This document shows, piece after piece, positions 43,338-52,875 of a DNA stretch of 64,000 nt; position 1 is the stretch's first letter, and the number at the start of each line of letters is the position of its first letter. The notes below the pieces were generated by a model. That model was not told where the DNA came from, ran no database searches, and saw nothing but the letters and a program-made list of their open reading frames with translations. The DNA is from an uncultured Chloracidobacterium sp. (GTDB lineage Bacteria > Acidobacteriota > Blastocatellia > Pyrinomonadales > Pyrinomonadaceae): contig CAKZGE010000003.1 of assembly GCA_936914845.1 (NCBI GenBank), forward strand, positions 744,001-808,000, read 5' to 3'. Made by a program: the position numbers and the translations under genes.

Positions 43338-45605
43338 TTAGCGAACGTTATAGCTGGCCACAGGAGCATCCGTTGCGGTACCCCAGTTCTGAGTGAAGTT
43401 CGTGCCGCCTGAACCATTCACGTAGAACGTGCTGGTCGAGCCCGGACGCCAGACAGCGATATCGGCCTTGCCGTCGCCATCATAATCACCAGGAACTTGG
43501 ATATCATCGGTGCTTCCCCAAGTTGAATTAACGATGACCTGATCAGAGCTGCGGCGGATCGTCCACTGCCAGTTGCCGCCGCTGAGGCGAACAACCGCGA
43601 TGTCCGTTTTACCGTCGCCGTCGTAATCCGCAAATACAGTGATGTCACCAGCTTGGCCAACCGTTCTGTCGTCAAAGTTGCCCGTTGCGAACAGACGATA
43701 GAACTTGCTGGCTCCGCCTTCGGCACGCTGGAAGACAAAGTCTGCTTTGCCGTCACCATCAAAATCGCCCGAAACCGGAACGTCACCGGCGGAACCCCAG
43801 TTGACCGACGTAAAGTACGATGCACCTTGCGGCATAAAGTACCAACGGCTCTGGTCACCGGTATTGACGCCTTCGCGGTAAACCGCAACGTCGTCTTTGC
43901 CGTCGCCATTGTAGTCAGCCACGATGGTCGGATCGTCACCGGTTTGACCGAAGTCCTGATTACGGAAGGTCATGGTCGCACTCTGCAGAATGTAGAATGT
44001 CGACTGAGTGCCCGGACGCCACACGGCAACATCGTCTTTGCCGTCGCCGTCGAAATCACCCGGAACATACCAATCGCTTGCGGTTCCCCATTCGTATGAA
44101 GAGATAGAACCATTTGCAGCGTTCATGATGTACCAGCGAAGCTGGCCGGTCGGACCGCTTCCGACGTTGCGAACAACGACGTAATCAGTTCTACCGTCAC
44201 CATTCATGTCGACCGGTGCATCCGGACCGCTTGGGGTCGGAGTTGCTCCAGGGGTCGGCGTTGGGGTTGCTCCCGGGGTCGGAGTCGGGGTTGCTCCCGG
44301 CGTTGGAGTAGGTGTCGGTCCAGGTCCGCCGCCGCCGCCGAGCGTCAAATTGGCAGCCGTGATCGTACCGGTATCTGCAGGGCAGCTATCGGTAAAGGTC
44401 ATCGTCCATGTACCGTTTGAGGTCGGGATCGACGCGAATGCCGGGGTTATCAAGGTCTGTGCACCGGCTCCGGCGACATCGCCACGTGTTGATGTGCGAT
44501 AGTCTCCAGCCGGTACCGGAACTGTGCCTCCGGCTGCGGTCGCTGCAGTCCACCAATTTCCGGCCGCTGCGTCATTGAAGTTATAAGGCCCGCCGAAATC
44601 AGATGAATCACCAACGCCGCCGGCGGTGGTCGATCCTGTCTTACCGAAGACCACAAAGGTCGTTCCATCCGGCGAGATAAGGCGTGCAACAATATCACCC
44701 ACCCAAGGGTGCGTACCCGTCAAGTTAACTGAGACCGACGTAGGTGCAGATGCGACACCGGTAACGGCGAACGATACGGTCAAAGGTCCTCCCTCAGTAC
44801 CGCAGGTCGTGCCGTCCGGGATCGGGCCCACACCCGTGCCCGGGAATGTCGATCCGCCACCGCCCGGAGTGGGGGTTGGGGTCGCGGCCGGGGTCGGAGT
44901 TGGCGTCGGTGTCGGTCCACCCGGGGTTGGCGTTGGTCCGGAAAACGGTGTGTAAACCAATGTATCAAGGCCAATAATGTTCGAATTGTCACCCGATGGT
45001 CCGCCGCTCGTTACAAAATAACGGAAAGCAAAACGACCCTGAACAGGAGCAGCGAGACCAGAGACGGTAACGGTTACTTGTGTCCATGTTTCCGGATATC
45101 CTCCGACGGTAAGTGTAGGGTTGACCTCGTGCAGAAGAGTGGTGAAGACACCTACATCAGTTGCCGTGGTTCCCGTATCGCTGCTCGAACCGGCGCTCGA
45201 CATGCGAAGCTGAAGGCGATCCGGAAAGCTAGATGCGGCTGCAGTGCGCGTGTAAAAAGAAATAACGTCGCCGTTCGAAATTGTTCTTTCCGGGGTGATC
45301 AGCCAATTGCTGATGGTTCCGGCACCTGTTGTGCTGTTGAAATTAACAAGAGCGCAGGAAGTTGAGGCGCCCGCCTGTGCCGGCGGAATGGCCGTGCCTG
45401 AACACTGGGTCCATGTGCTGGCACCCAACGGCTGACTCTTATTTACTGAGACCCAACCGGCTGACGGCAGTGAAGCGACCGCATCGAAACCTTCATTTAT
45501 GGCCTGTGCATTGGCCGAGGTTCCGAAAGCGGTCAGTAGACCAAAAGCAAGCGATAAGACAAGCGCTGAAAAGCGGGTCTTTCGCTTATTCGTATTCCAA
45601 CCCAT
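43338..45605 (-). CDS. secreted multidomain protein: cleaved-adhesin-like + P domain + FG-GAP repeats
   Basis: 755 residues, GGGAGGAAAA ribosome site. Signal peptide ends SANAQA. Residues about 35-215 match the choice-of-anchor J/cleaved adhesin domain (EGFDAVASLPSAGWVSVNKSQP, GTISNWLITPERTIS). A Thr-Pro linker leads to a proprotein-convertase P-like domain (about 265-420: VNLTGTHPWVGDIVARLISPDGT, GTWTMTFTDSCPADTGTI). A second Thr-Pro linker leads to FG-GAP/VCBS repeats (about 470-750), each with DxDGDGxxD. No catalytic domain is present, so it is probably a surface or released binding protein. The repeats resemble those of the protein at 28176-30521. Confidence 0.87.
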   Translation of the reverse strand: MGWNTNKRKTRFSALVLSLAFGLLTAFGTSANAQAINEGFDAVASLPSAGWVSVNKSQPLGASTWTQCSGTAIPPAQAGASTSCALVNFNSTTGAGTISNWLITPERTISNGDVISFYTRTAAASSFPDRLQLRMSSAGSSSDTGTTATDVGVFTTLLHEVNPTLTVGGYPETWTQVTVTVSGLAAPVQGRFAFRYFVTSGGPSGDNSNIIGLDTLVYTPFSGPTPTPGGPTPTPTPTPAATPTPTPGGGGSTFPGTGVGPIPDGTTCGTEGGPLTVSFAVTGVASAPTSVSVNLTGTHPWVGDIVARLISPDGTTFVVFGKTGSTTAGGVGDSSDFGGPYNFNDAAAGNWWTAATAAGGTVPVPAGDYRTSTRGDVAGAGAQTLITPAFASIPTSNGTWTMTFTDSCPADTGTITAANLTLGGGGGPGPTPTPTPGATPTPTPGATPTPTPGATPTPSGPDAPVDMNGDGRTDYVVVRNVGSGPTGQLRWYIMNAANGSISSYEWGTASDWYVPGDFDGDGKDDVAVWRPGTQSTFYILQSATMTFRNQDFGQTGDDPTIVADYNGDGKDDVAVYREGVNTGDQSRWYFMPQGASYFTSVNWGSAGDVPVSGDFDGDGKADFVFQRAEGGASKFYRLFATGNFDDRTVGQAGDITVFADYDGDGKTDIAVVRLSGGNWQWTIRRSSDQVIVNSTWGSTDDIQVPGDYDGDGKADIAVWRPGSTSTFYVNGSGGTNFTQNWGTATDAPVASYNVR

Positions 45606-45937
45606 ATTCTTTTATTTTCCTCCCAAAAAAGTGCAAGAAATGGCATATGGGAAATATTTAAGGGCTTCCTTAAAAATTCATTTGCCAGTAACAGAAATAT
45701 TTAGTTTTTGACCGAAAGGTGCAAGTAATGTAACCCTTTTAAAACGCAATGTCAAGATTTGTTTACAGCGCCGATACAGTAAAATAACACACCCGCCAAT
45801 GCCGCAGTTTGCCTTAATCAATTGCCGGGTCTATGATTTGAAAAGATATAGCTTGAACGCTTATTTTCACGACCCAAAGTTCTCCTATCCAATAGGGCGG
45901 GCAAATGGGTTCGATAACATAAATTTTGGAGAAATAA
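45606..45937. other. 332-base divergent intergenic region
   Basis: Between the FG-GAP gene (-) and ino1 (+). It holds the minus-strand promoter at 45727-45755 and a hairpin TTTAAGG-gctt-CCTTAAA (45657-45674). On the ino1 side I see a TTGGAGAA ribosome site but no convincing promoter and no riboswitch. Confidence 0.5.
45727..45755 (-). promoter_or_regulatory. promoter with long leader for the FG-GAP gene
   Basis: On the minus strand TTGACA (45750-45755), 17-base spacer, TACATT (45727-45732). This implies a leader of about 110 bases containing a 7-bp hairpin (45657-45674). Confidence 0.55.
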
Positions 45938-47254
<1,317 letters not shown>

Positions 47255-47310
47255 CTCCGAACGAAGCAAAACTTACGGCTTGCCATTTTTAGGCCGAATA
47301 TGATATTTAT

Positions 47311-47350
47311 CTTATGTGAAATCGTTGTTAAATCAGTGGTTTCACATAAG
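47311..47350. repeat. 11-bp inverted repeat between ino1 and the Clp-like gene
   Basis: CTTATGTGAAA (47311-47321) and its exact complement TTTCACATAAG (47340-47350), separated by 18 bases. No T tract, so an operator pair or long-loop hairpin is more likely than a terminator. Confidence 0.75.
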
Positions 47351-47513
47351 CGCTTTTATACTGCGGCACAGCCGCCGCTCCAAATCCAGCCAACGAATAA
47401 TACTTTGAAATCATCATTATACCGACGATGGAGGTGCCCGGCGACGGGAACGATCTATCGGAAAAGGACAAGTTTATTCTCTATGTTCCGCTAAGAGTTG
47501 GGAGATGACCGAG

Positions 47514-48725
47514 ATGAAACAAGAAACAGTTAAAAAGAAGGAATTCGGCAAACCAGGCATTGTGCTGGACCCAGACCGCAAAAGTCCCCGTGCCAAAGAA
47601 TTCGAAGAAAAGCTTTCGAATCTGGTCGTTGGGCAGGAACGGGGCGTTCGCCGCCTGAGCGGTCTTTTCCAGATATATCTGGCTGGAATGAATAATCCGA
47701 CGCGGCCGATCGGAACGCTGCTTTTTCTCGGGCCGACGGGTTCCGGTAAGACGCGCGTCGTCGAAGCCGCTGCTGAGGTGCTTTTTGGTGATCCGCATTC
47801 GGTTGTGAAAATCGACTGTGCGGAGTTTCAGCATTCCCATGAGATCGCAAAGCTGATCGGTTCGCCTCCCGGGTATCTTGGCCATCGGGAAACGTCGCCG
47901 ATGCTTACACAGGAAAATCTGGACAAAGCCCACACGGATGATACCAAATTGACGTTCGTGCTGTTTGACGAGATCGAAAAGGCCTCTGATTCGCTATGGC
48001 AGCTGCTCCTCGGCATTCTAGATAAGGCAACGCTGACATTGGGAGATAATCGCCGCGTCGATTTTTCAAAGACCGTCGTTATCATGACCTCAAATCTTGG
48101 AGCGCGTGAGATGTCGGAGATGATATCCGGCGGTATCGGGTTTGCTCCGACGAAATCCGGCGGACGAGAAGCGGACGACAATGAGATAGACACAAAGATA
48201 TACCGCACCGCTCTTGAAGCCGCAAAACGCAAATTCTCGCCGGAATTTATGAATCGGATCGATAAGGTCGTGGTTTTCCGCAGCCTTAAGGAGCACCACC
48301 TGCGGCAGATCTTGGACATAGAACTTGCCGCCGTGCAGGCCCGCATTACCGAATCTGCCGGCACAAAATTCGTTTTTGAATGCTCCGATGCGGCAAAAGA
48401 CTTTTTGCTGAATGAGGGGATCGATCTAAAATATGGTGCTCGTCACCTTAAACGCTCGATCGAACGTTTTCTTGTCTATCCGCTGTCAAATCTTGTAGCT
48501 ACCGATCAGGTGCAGACCGGAGATCTCGTAATGATCGATTATGATGAAGACCGCCACGGCCTCGTCTTTTCGAAGCATTCGGGCAAAATGATACTCGCAG
48601 ATGTGCCGGAATATGATGAACAACCTGAATCAGAAGCAAACGCAGACGCCGCCGGCATGCCGTTGCCTGCTGCCTCAGCCGCCCCGCAAATGAGCAAATC
48701 AAAGGGCGAAAACAACGACGTGTGA
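47514..48725 (+). CDS. single-AAA Clp/HSP100-like ATPase (ClpB/ClpC D2 type)
   Basis: 403 residues from the ATG at 47514 (GGGAG eight bases upstream fits this better than the ATG at 47505). The ATPase corresponds to the second AAA module of ClpB/ClpC: VVGQERGVRRLSGLFQIY, Walker A FLGPTGSGKTRVVEA, pore-loop region SPPGYLGHRETSPML, Walker B FVLFDEIEKAS, sensor VIMTSNLGAREM, and EFMNRIDKVVVF. It ends with the Clp C-terminal domain (IDLKYGARHLKRSIERFLVYPLS) and a disordered tail. It lacks the N-domain, D1 module and middle coiled coil, and has no ClpP-binding IGF loop that I can see. Protein-remodelling role inferred. Confidence 0.87.
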   Translation: MKQETVKKKEFGKPGIVLDPDRKSPRAKEFEEKLSNLVVGQERGVRRLSGLFQIYLAGMNNPTRPIGTLLFLGPTGSGKTRVVEAAAEVLFGDPHSVVKIDCAEFQHSHEIAKLIGSPPGYLGHRETSPMLTQENLDKAHTDDTKLTFVLFDEIEKASDSLWQLLLGILDKATLTLGDNRRVDFSKTVVIMTSNLGAREMSEMISGGIGFAPTKSGGREADDNEIDTKIYRTALEAAKRKFSPEFMNRIDKVVVFRSLKEHHLRQILDIELAAVQARITESAGTKFVFECSDAAKDFLLNEGIDLKYGARHLKRSIERFLVYPLSNLVATDQVQTGDLVMIDYDEDRHGLVFSKHSGKMILADVPEYDEQPESEANADAAGMPLPAASAAPQMSKSKGENNDV

Positions 48726-48748
48726 TGGGATAAAGATATTTGCTTTTC

Positions 48749-48775
48749 AAGGGAGCCGCCGCGGCTTCCTTTTTT
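48749..48775 (+). terminator. terminator after the Clp-like gene
   Basis: Stem 48749-48757 with 48763-48771 (one G-U, favouring plus-strand transcription), small GC loop, then T run to 48775. Confidence 0.82.
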
Positions 48776-48790
48776 GTTCTCATTTTTTCA

Positions 48791-48825
48791 TATATTGCAA
48801 TGCATATATTTATGTTATATTGCAA
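48791..48825 (+). promoter_or_regulatory. AT-rich direct repeats in the arsR promoter/leader
   Basis: TATATTGCAA occurs twice (48791-48800 and 48816-48825), 25 bases apart, with GCATATATT between; the second copy abuts the arsR ATG at 48828. AT-rich repeats of this kind are typical ArsR-family operators; autoregulation is inferred. Confidence 0.45.
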
Positions 48826-48827
48826 AA

Positions 48828-49208
48828 ATGAATGAAGCACGTATCGTTGAAGCGGAGCACCTTTTTTTGGCATTGGCCGATCGAACGCGCCTCAAGCTGC
48901 TCGAGCATATGAAAGGTGAGGAGGTCAACGTGAATACCCTGACCGAATTTCTGAGCCTTAGCCAACCCAAGATCTCTCGCCACCTTGCGTATCTTCGTAA
49001 AAATGGGCTTGTAAACACTCGCCGCGTGGGTAAATGGGTGTACTACTCAATATCGTGGCCGGAGGACGAAGGATTGAAGATGTGCTTGGAATATGCTCTA
49101 ACGGCTGTGGGCAGAGAAGAAAGAAATACATATGCGGATGGGCATATGTATTTAACTGAAGATCAGAACCTGTCTCAGCCCGACGAGCTGGACACGTTCT
49201 TGCTGTGA
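48828..49208 (+). CDS. ArsR family transcriptional regulator
   Basis: 126 residues from the ATG at 48828; the longer frame from 48774 reads through the AT-rich operator. Winged helix-turn-helix: LFLALADRTRLKLLEHMKGEEVNVNTLTEFLSLSQPKISRHLAYLRKNGLVNTRRVGKWVYYSI. The CxC metal motif of ArsR/SmtB is absent, and only one Cys (KMCLEYAL) follows, so a metal signal is doubtful. The first helix motif TEFLSLSQPKISRHL suggests the non-metal ArsR group. The stop overlaps the convergent DUF5522 gene by 34 bases. No ars or metal-transport gene is near. Confidence 0.9.
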   Translation: MNEARIVEAEHLFLALADRTRLKLLEHMKGEEVNVNTLTEFLSLSQPKISRHLAYLRKNGLVNTRRVGKWVYYSISWPEDEGLKMCLEYALTAVGREERNTYADGHMYLTEDQNLSQPDELDTFLL

Positions 49209-49378
49209 CCGCGGGCCGCGTCGCCATAGTAAGGGCAATTGCGACACCCGTTGCCGCAACAGTAGCCGCGACGAAGCAAGAATTCTGCGGTCAAGATCAT
49301 AAGGCCGTTCTCAAAATAGTAGTCGCGGCCTTCGACAAAAGCTTCATTCTTTTGGCTTTTCGGTATCTTCGAGGACAT
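49175..49378 (-). CDS. DUF5522-type small Cys-rich protein
   Basis: 67 residues from the ATG at 49378; the longer frame to 49552 shadows tlyA. The core VEGRDYYFENGLMILTAEFLLRRGYCCGNGCRNCPY matches DUF5522, with a C-C-x2-C-x2-C cluster at residues about 41-50 that likely binds iron or zinc. It overlaps the end of tlyA by 35 bases on the same strand and the end of arsR by 34 on the other. Small size and conserved motif make it a real gene; function unknown. Confidence 0.85.
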   Translation of the reverse strand: MSSKIPKSQKNEAFVEGRDYYFENGLMILTAEFLLRRGYCCGNGCRNCPYYGDAARGHSKNVSSSSG

Positions 49379-50105
49379 AGTATCCCAAAAACTCCTTATT
49401 TCCTTGTGCACCCAAGATCGGCGATTCAACGACACCTCGCAGGGAAAGTCCGCATTGGCGGGCAAAGTTATTGATATTCCGAACCACGCTTTCATGCTTC
49501 TCCGGCTCTCGCACGATGCCGCCCTTTCCGACCTCGCCTTTTCCAACTTCAAATTGCGGTTTGATCAAAGCGATCACTTGTCCGCCGGCGGGAAGCAATT
49601 TAACCAATGCCGGAAGAAGCTTCGAAATAGAGATGAACGAAACATCGATGACAATTAGGTCTATTTGTCTTTCAAAGTCACTGGGTTCAAGATTTCGAGC
49701 ATTTGTATTTTCCCTGACAATTACTCGTTCGTCGACGCGCAGCTTCCAGGCCAATTGATTGGTCCCGGCGTCGATAGCATAAACGGTGCCCGCCCCATTT
49801 TGTAACAGGCAATCCGTGAATCCGCCGGTCGAAGATCCGACGTCGAGACAAATATATGCGTTTACGCATATATTAAAGTGGTTCAGAGCTTTTTCGAGTT
49901 TCAGGCCGCCGCGGCCGACATATTTGGTTTCATCTGTTTGCCCTTTTAGGCGTATGCTCGAGGTAGGAGCGAAAGATTCGGAAGGCTTTTCGACCCGCCT
50001 TTCGTCAACCAGTACTACACCGGCCATGACGAGAGCTTGGGCCTTCGTACGAGACTCGGCAAAGCCCTGTTCCAAAAGTAGTTTGTCGATGCGTTGCTTC
50101 TTCAT
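49344..50105 (-). CDS. tlyA: TlyA-type 2'-O-ribose methyltransferase
   Basis: 253 residues. S4 RNA-binding domain at the N-terminus (RIDKLLLEQGFAESRTKAQALVMAGVVLVDERRVEKP) and an FtsJ/RrmJ-like methyltransferase (CLDVGSSTGGFTDCLLQNGAGTVYAIDAGTNQL, IDLIVIDVSFISISKLLPALVKLL, LIKPQFEVGKGEVGKGGIV). TlyA proteins methylate 16S and 23S rRNA. A perfect DNA palindrome lies inside the coding region (49851-49874). Divergent from ctaA. Confidence 0.94.
   Translation of the reverse strand: MKKQRIDKLLLEQGFAESRTKAQALVMAGVVLVDERRVEKPSESFAPTSSIRLKGQTDETKYVGRGGLKLEKALNHFNICVNAYICLDVGSSTGGFTDCLLQNGAGTVYAIDAGTNQLAWKLRVDERVIVRENTNARNLEPSDFERQIDLIVIDVSFISISKLLPALVKLLPAGGQVIALIKPQFEVGKGEVGKGGIVREPEKHESVVRNINNFARQCGLSLRGVVESPILGAQGNKEFLGYYVLEDTEKPKE
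49851..49874. repeat. perfect palindrome inside tlyA
   Basis: AATATATGCG-TTTA-CGCATATATT, 10-bp arms and 4-base centre. Shares GCATATATT with the arsR promoter region about 1 kb away. Confidence 0.6.
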
Positions 50106-50161
50106 CGGTGCTATTCTTTAAGAATATACCGCATTAGGATAGAGCGTGCAGTTTAAGAAGA

Positions 50162-51115
50162 ATGAAGAGCGAAAGGAAGATCTCTAGGTTTGCTAAATAC
50201 GCGTGGTTCGCATTGGCATATAACGTTCTCGTCATACTTTGGGGAGTTTTTCTGAGGGCGTCGAAGTCCGGTGATGGCTGCGGCGAGCATTGGTTGACCT
50301 GTAATGGAGAGGTGATCCCCGCTGCACCGCAGTTCAAGACAGTGATCGAATTTTCGCACCGGATGACGACCGCCGTGGACGGTCTCGTAATGGTGGTCTT
50401 GGCGGCATGGGCCATCAAGATCTGGGCGGCAAAGCGTGATCCGCACTCGAGGCAGATCGTTTGGGCGGCCATTTTCTCACTTGTCTTTGTAATTACGGAG
50501 GCGGCTGTCGGTGCCGGACTCGTGCTGACGGGCAATACCGCCTTGAATGTAACGGACACGCGTCCATTGTGGGCGATGGGCCATTTGATCAACACCTTTA
50601 TCTTGCTGGCATTTTTGACCTTGACGGCATGGTTCGCGACGAGAACGGAGAAAGCTGATCTCCGCGTCGAGCGAAAGGCGTCGGTGCTGGTATTCGTCGG
50701 GGTCGCAGGACTTTTGCTAGTTGGCCTGAGCGGTTCTTTGGCGGCCTTGAGCAATCTGCTTTTTCCTTCGACTTCGCTGGCTGAGGGGGTCGCGAAAGAT
50801 TTTTCAGACGGGGCCAATATTATATTGCGATTGCGGCTCAGCCATCCGTTGCTATCGATCTTGACCAGTGTTTATGTGGTGTTCGTAGCGGGGTGGTTAA
50901 AGAAACAAGCAGAAGACACGAAGGCTGTCGTAAAATGGTCAAATTATTTGGCCGTTGCAATAATTTGCCAAGTTATATTTGGGGCCGCTACTCTGTTGAC
51001 ACTCGGCCCGATAATAATGCAGCTTGGGCATCTGCTGTTCGCAGATGTGGTGTGGATACTATATGTACTTTTGGCGGCAAGTTATTTCTCGCGGCAGAGG
51101 GCGTTTAAGCAATAG
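50162..51115 (+). CDS. ctaA: haem A synthase (COX15/CtaA)
   Basis: 317 residues with about eight membrane helices. The four haem-ligand His of the family are visible: EFSHRMTTAVDG, MGHLINTF, RLSHPLLSI and QLGHLLFAD. The extracellular Cys pair of bacterial CtaA is present in SGDGCGEHWLTCNG. Converts haem O to haem A in the inner membrane for cytochrome c oxidase, so the organism probably respires with an aa3-type oxidase. No ctaB or cox genes are adjacent. Confidence 0.9.
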   Translation: MKSERKISRFAKYAWFALAYNVLVILWGVFLRASKSGDGCGEHWLTCNGEVIPAAPQFKTVIEFSHRMTTAVDGLVMVVLAAWAIKIWAAKRDPHSRQIVWAAIFSLVFVITEAAVGAGLVLTGNTALNVTDTRPLWAMGHLINTFILLAFLTLTAWFATRTEKADLRVERKASVLVFVGVAGLLLVGLSGSLAALSNLLFPSTSLAEGVAKDFSDGANIILRLRLSHPLLSILTSVYVVFVAGWLKKQAEDTKAVVKWSNYLAVAIICQVIFGAATLLTLGPIIMQLGHLLFADVVWILYVLLAASYFSRQRAFKQ

Positions 51116-51125
51116 TTACGAAAAT

Positions 51126-51154
51126 GGGGCGTGGCCCACAAGCGGCCGCACCCC
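51126..51154 (-). terminator. GC-rich hairpin between ctaA and YidB-OmpA genes
   Basis: GGGGCGTGGCC (51126-51136) pairs imperfectly with GGCCGCACCCC (51144-51154), 7-nt loop. Followed on the minus strand by ATTTTCG, a weak tail; plausible terminator for the minus gene. Confidence 0.42.
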
Positions 51155-51174
51155 AAATAAGTTTCCAATGGCAG

Positions 51175-52791
51175 CTATTTGATCAATCGAACGCTGGTTT
51201 TTCGGTCAACCTTGCGAGCTTCATCGCTAGCGCCTTCATCGACAGTAGCAAATTCTTCGCCGTAACCTTCAGCCTCAGGGGCCTGGGCACCGACACCGGC
51301 TTTCTGTAGCGCCGCCTGAACGGCTTTGGCTCGTTCATCCGAAAGCTTTTTATTTGCAGCCGCATCACCCGTTTTATCCGTATAGCCGCCGATCTTGATC
51401 TTCACATCCGGGAATGCCTTTAAGATCGCGACAATATTGTCCAGCTGACGTTTGGATTCGGGTGTCATTTCCGTTTTACCGTGAACGAAGTTCAGGTCGT
51501 CAAAATTGAACCATTTATCCCTCAGGGTGTCATTGGTAGCGTTCTTGTATTCGTCCGAAGAGATAAATTTCACAAGCTGATCTTCGATACCGCCCGGATA
51601 TGCCTGCAGTTTCACCCCGTCGGGTAAGGTGACCTCAGACAGTGAACGCGGGGCTTCTGCGGCCGGTGATGCTCCGGCAGACAGGTTAGAAGGCAGTGTC
51701 CAACCGGTGAAAAGGGACTTCAGCTGGTCAAGTGCGGCACCCGGCAACCCGGCGGCCTCGGTGATCGCATTGCCCGCGAAGGCCAGCGAACCGGTCTTCC
51801 AATCTTTCAGGTTCGGCAGCATCTTAGAGAAACCTTCCCACCAACCAGGGGCAAACGGTTTGACCGCGGGGTCAACCTTTAAACCGTCGAAATTAACATT
51901 TCCCGCACCGAATTGAGCTGTAACGCCATCGACGATCCGTTTTTTGAATGCTTCGTCCGGCACGGTGCCGGTCACAACGTATTTGCCGTTGTCCGCTTTG
52001 ATAGCGAATGAAGATTCGCCTTTTTTAGCATCAGGCCCCGGTTTGCCAGGTCCCGGCTGCGGAGCAGGTGGGTGGTCGGGGGTTTTGCCCGAACAGAACC
52101 AAAAGCCGAGCGCCATCGCCAATGCAAGCAAGATAAGCGGAAGCAGCCAATTCAATATGGAGCCGCCGCTCTTGTCGTCTTCATCGGATCGGTTCAGAGA
52201 AGCCGCCGGAACTCCGTCAAGTCTTGAATCATGATGGTCGCGGACGTGTGTAAAACCGCCGCCGACTGTGTCGAGGCCGTGACCGAGCACATCTTCAATT
52301 CCGGCCTTTGTCTTGCTGGCAGCACCGCCGACCGCTGCTCCGGCAATGCCCAGGCCGCCGATGATAGTAGCACCTAGTTTGCCGCCCCATTCGCCCAAAT
52401 AATCCCGAACGCGGTCGATAAAACTGTCGTTGTCCGGGACGACGGCGTCGGGACTAAGTTTGTCGACGACCTGAGGTATCATTGCGGCCAAACCAGCGGA
52501 AGCCGTCTCACGCGGAATACCGGTTTCGGCGGCAATGGTCGAAATAGTATCCGTGCCAACGGCATTTTCAACATCCGTTTCGGATATCGGTGCGTTATCT
52601 TCGCCGGAGATCCACGAATCGACCTCTTTTTCCATGCCGGCTTCGCGAAAGCGGTCCAAAAAACCGGTAAAGCCGCCGTTTTGCGGGTCACCTGTGAGAC
52701 CGATTAGAACTGTCAAAAGATCTGCCGCCTTTTCTTTGGCGATGCCAAGATCTTTTGAAGCTGAATCAAGTATTGAATCGAACCAAGCCAT
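51175..52791 (-). CDS. OmpA-family protein with YidB-like (DUF937) N-terminus
   Basis: 538 residues. Residues 1-135 resemble YidB/DUF937 (ILDSASKDLGIAKEKAADLLTVLIGLTGDPQNGGFTGFLDRFREAG). A Gly/Ala stretch, one membrane helix (ILNWLLPLILLALAMALGFWF, near residues 210-230), a BON-like segment (YVVTGTVPDEAFKKRIVDGVTAQFGAGNVNFDGLKV), and a C-terminal OmpA peptidoglycan-binding domain (FNFDDLNFVHGKTEMTPESKRQLDNIVAIL...IGGYTDKTGDAAANKKLSDERAKAV). The order suggests a cytoplasmic YidB part tied through the inner membrane to the cell wall. A fusion of these modules is uncommon. Confidence 0.85.
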   Translation of the reverse strand: MAWFDSILDSASKDLGIAKEKAADLLTVLIGLTGDPQNGGFTGFLDRFREAGMEKEVDSWISGEDNAPISETDVENAVGTDTISTIAAETGIPRETASAGLAAMIPQVVDKLSPDAVVPDNDSFIDRVRDYLGEWGGKLGATIIGGLGIAGAAVGGAASKTKAGIEDVLGHGLDTVGGGFTHVRDHHDSRLDGVPAASLNRSDEDDKSGGSILNWLLPLILLALAMALGFWFCSGKTPDHPPAPQPGPGKPGPDAKKGESSFAIKADNGKYVVTGTVPDEAFKKRIVDGVTAQFGAGNVNFDGLKVDPAVKPFAPGWWEGFSKMLPNLKDWKTGSLAFAGNAITEAAGLPGAALDQLKSLFTGWTLPSNLSAGASPAAEAPRSLSEVTLPDGVKLQAYPGGIEDQLVKFISSDEYKNATNDTLRDKWFNFDDLNFVHGKTEMTPESKRQLDNIVAILKAFPDVKIKIGGYTDKTGDAAANKKLSDERAKAVQAALQKAGVGAQAPEAEGYGEEFATVDEGASDEARKVDRKTSVRLIK

Positions 52792-52875
52792 AATGTTTCC
52801 TCCGTGTCTAACAAAAAATCAAATCGCCGTTCCATCGCGGACAGATACCGCGACAGAACCGCCAAGTGGAGCACA

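Noticed and set aside
45606..45760. c-di-GMP (GEMM) riboswitch in the long FG-GAP leader
   Set aside because: I checked for the conserved GACGCAAAGC-type core and did not find it; only a short hairpin is present.
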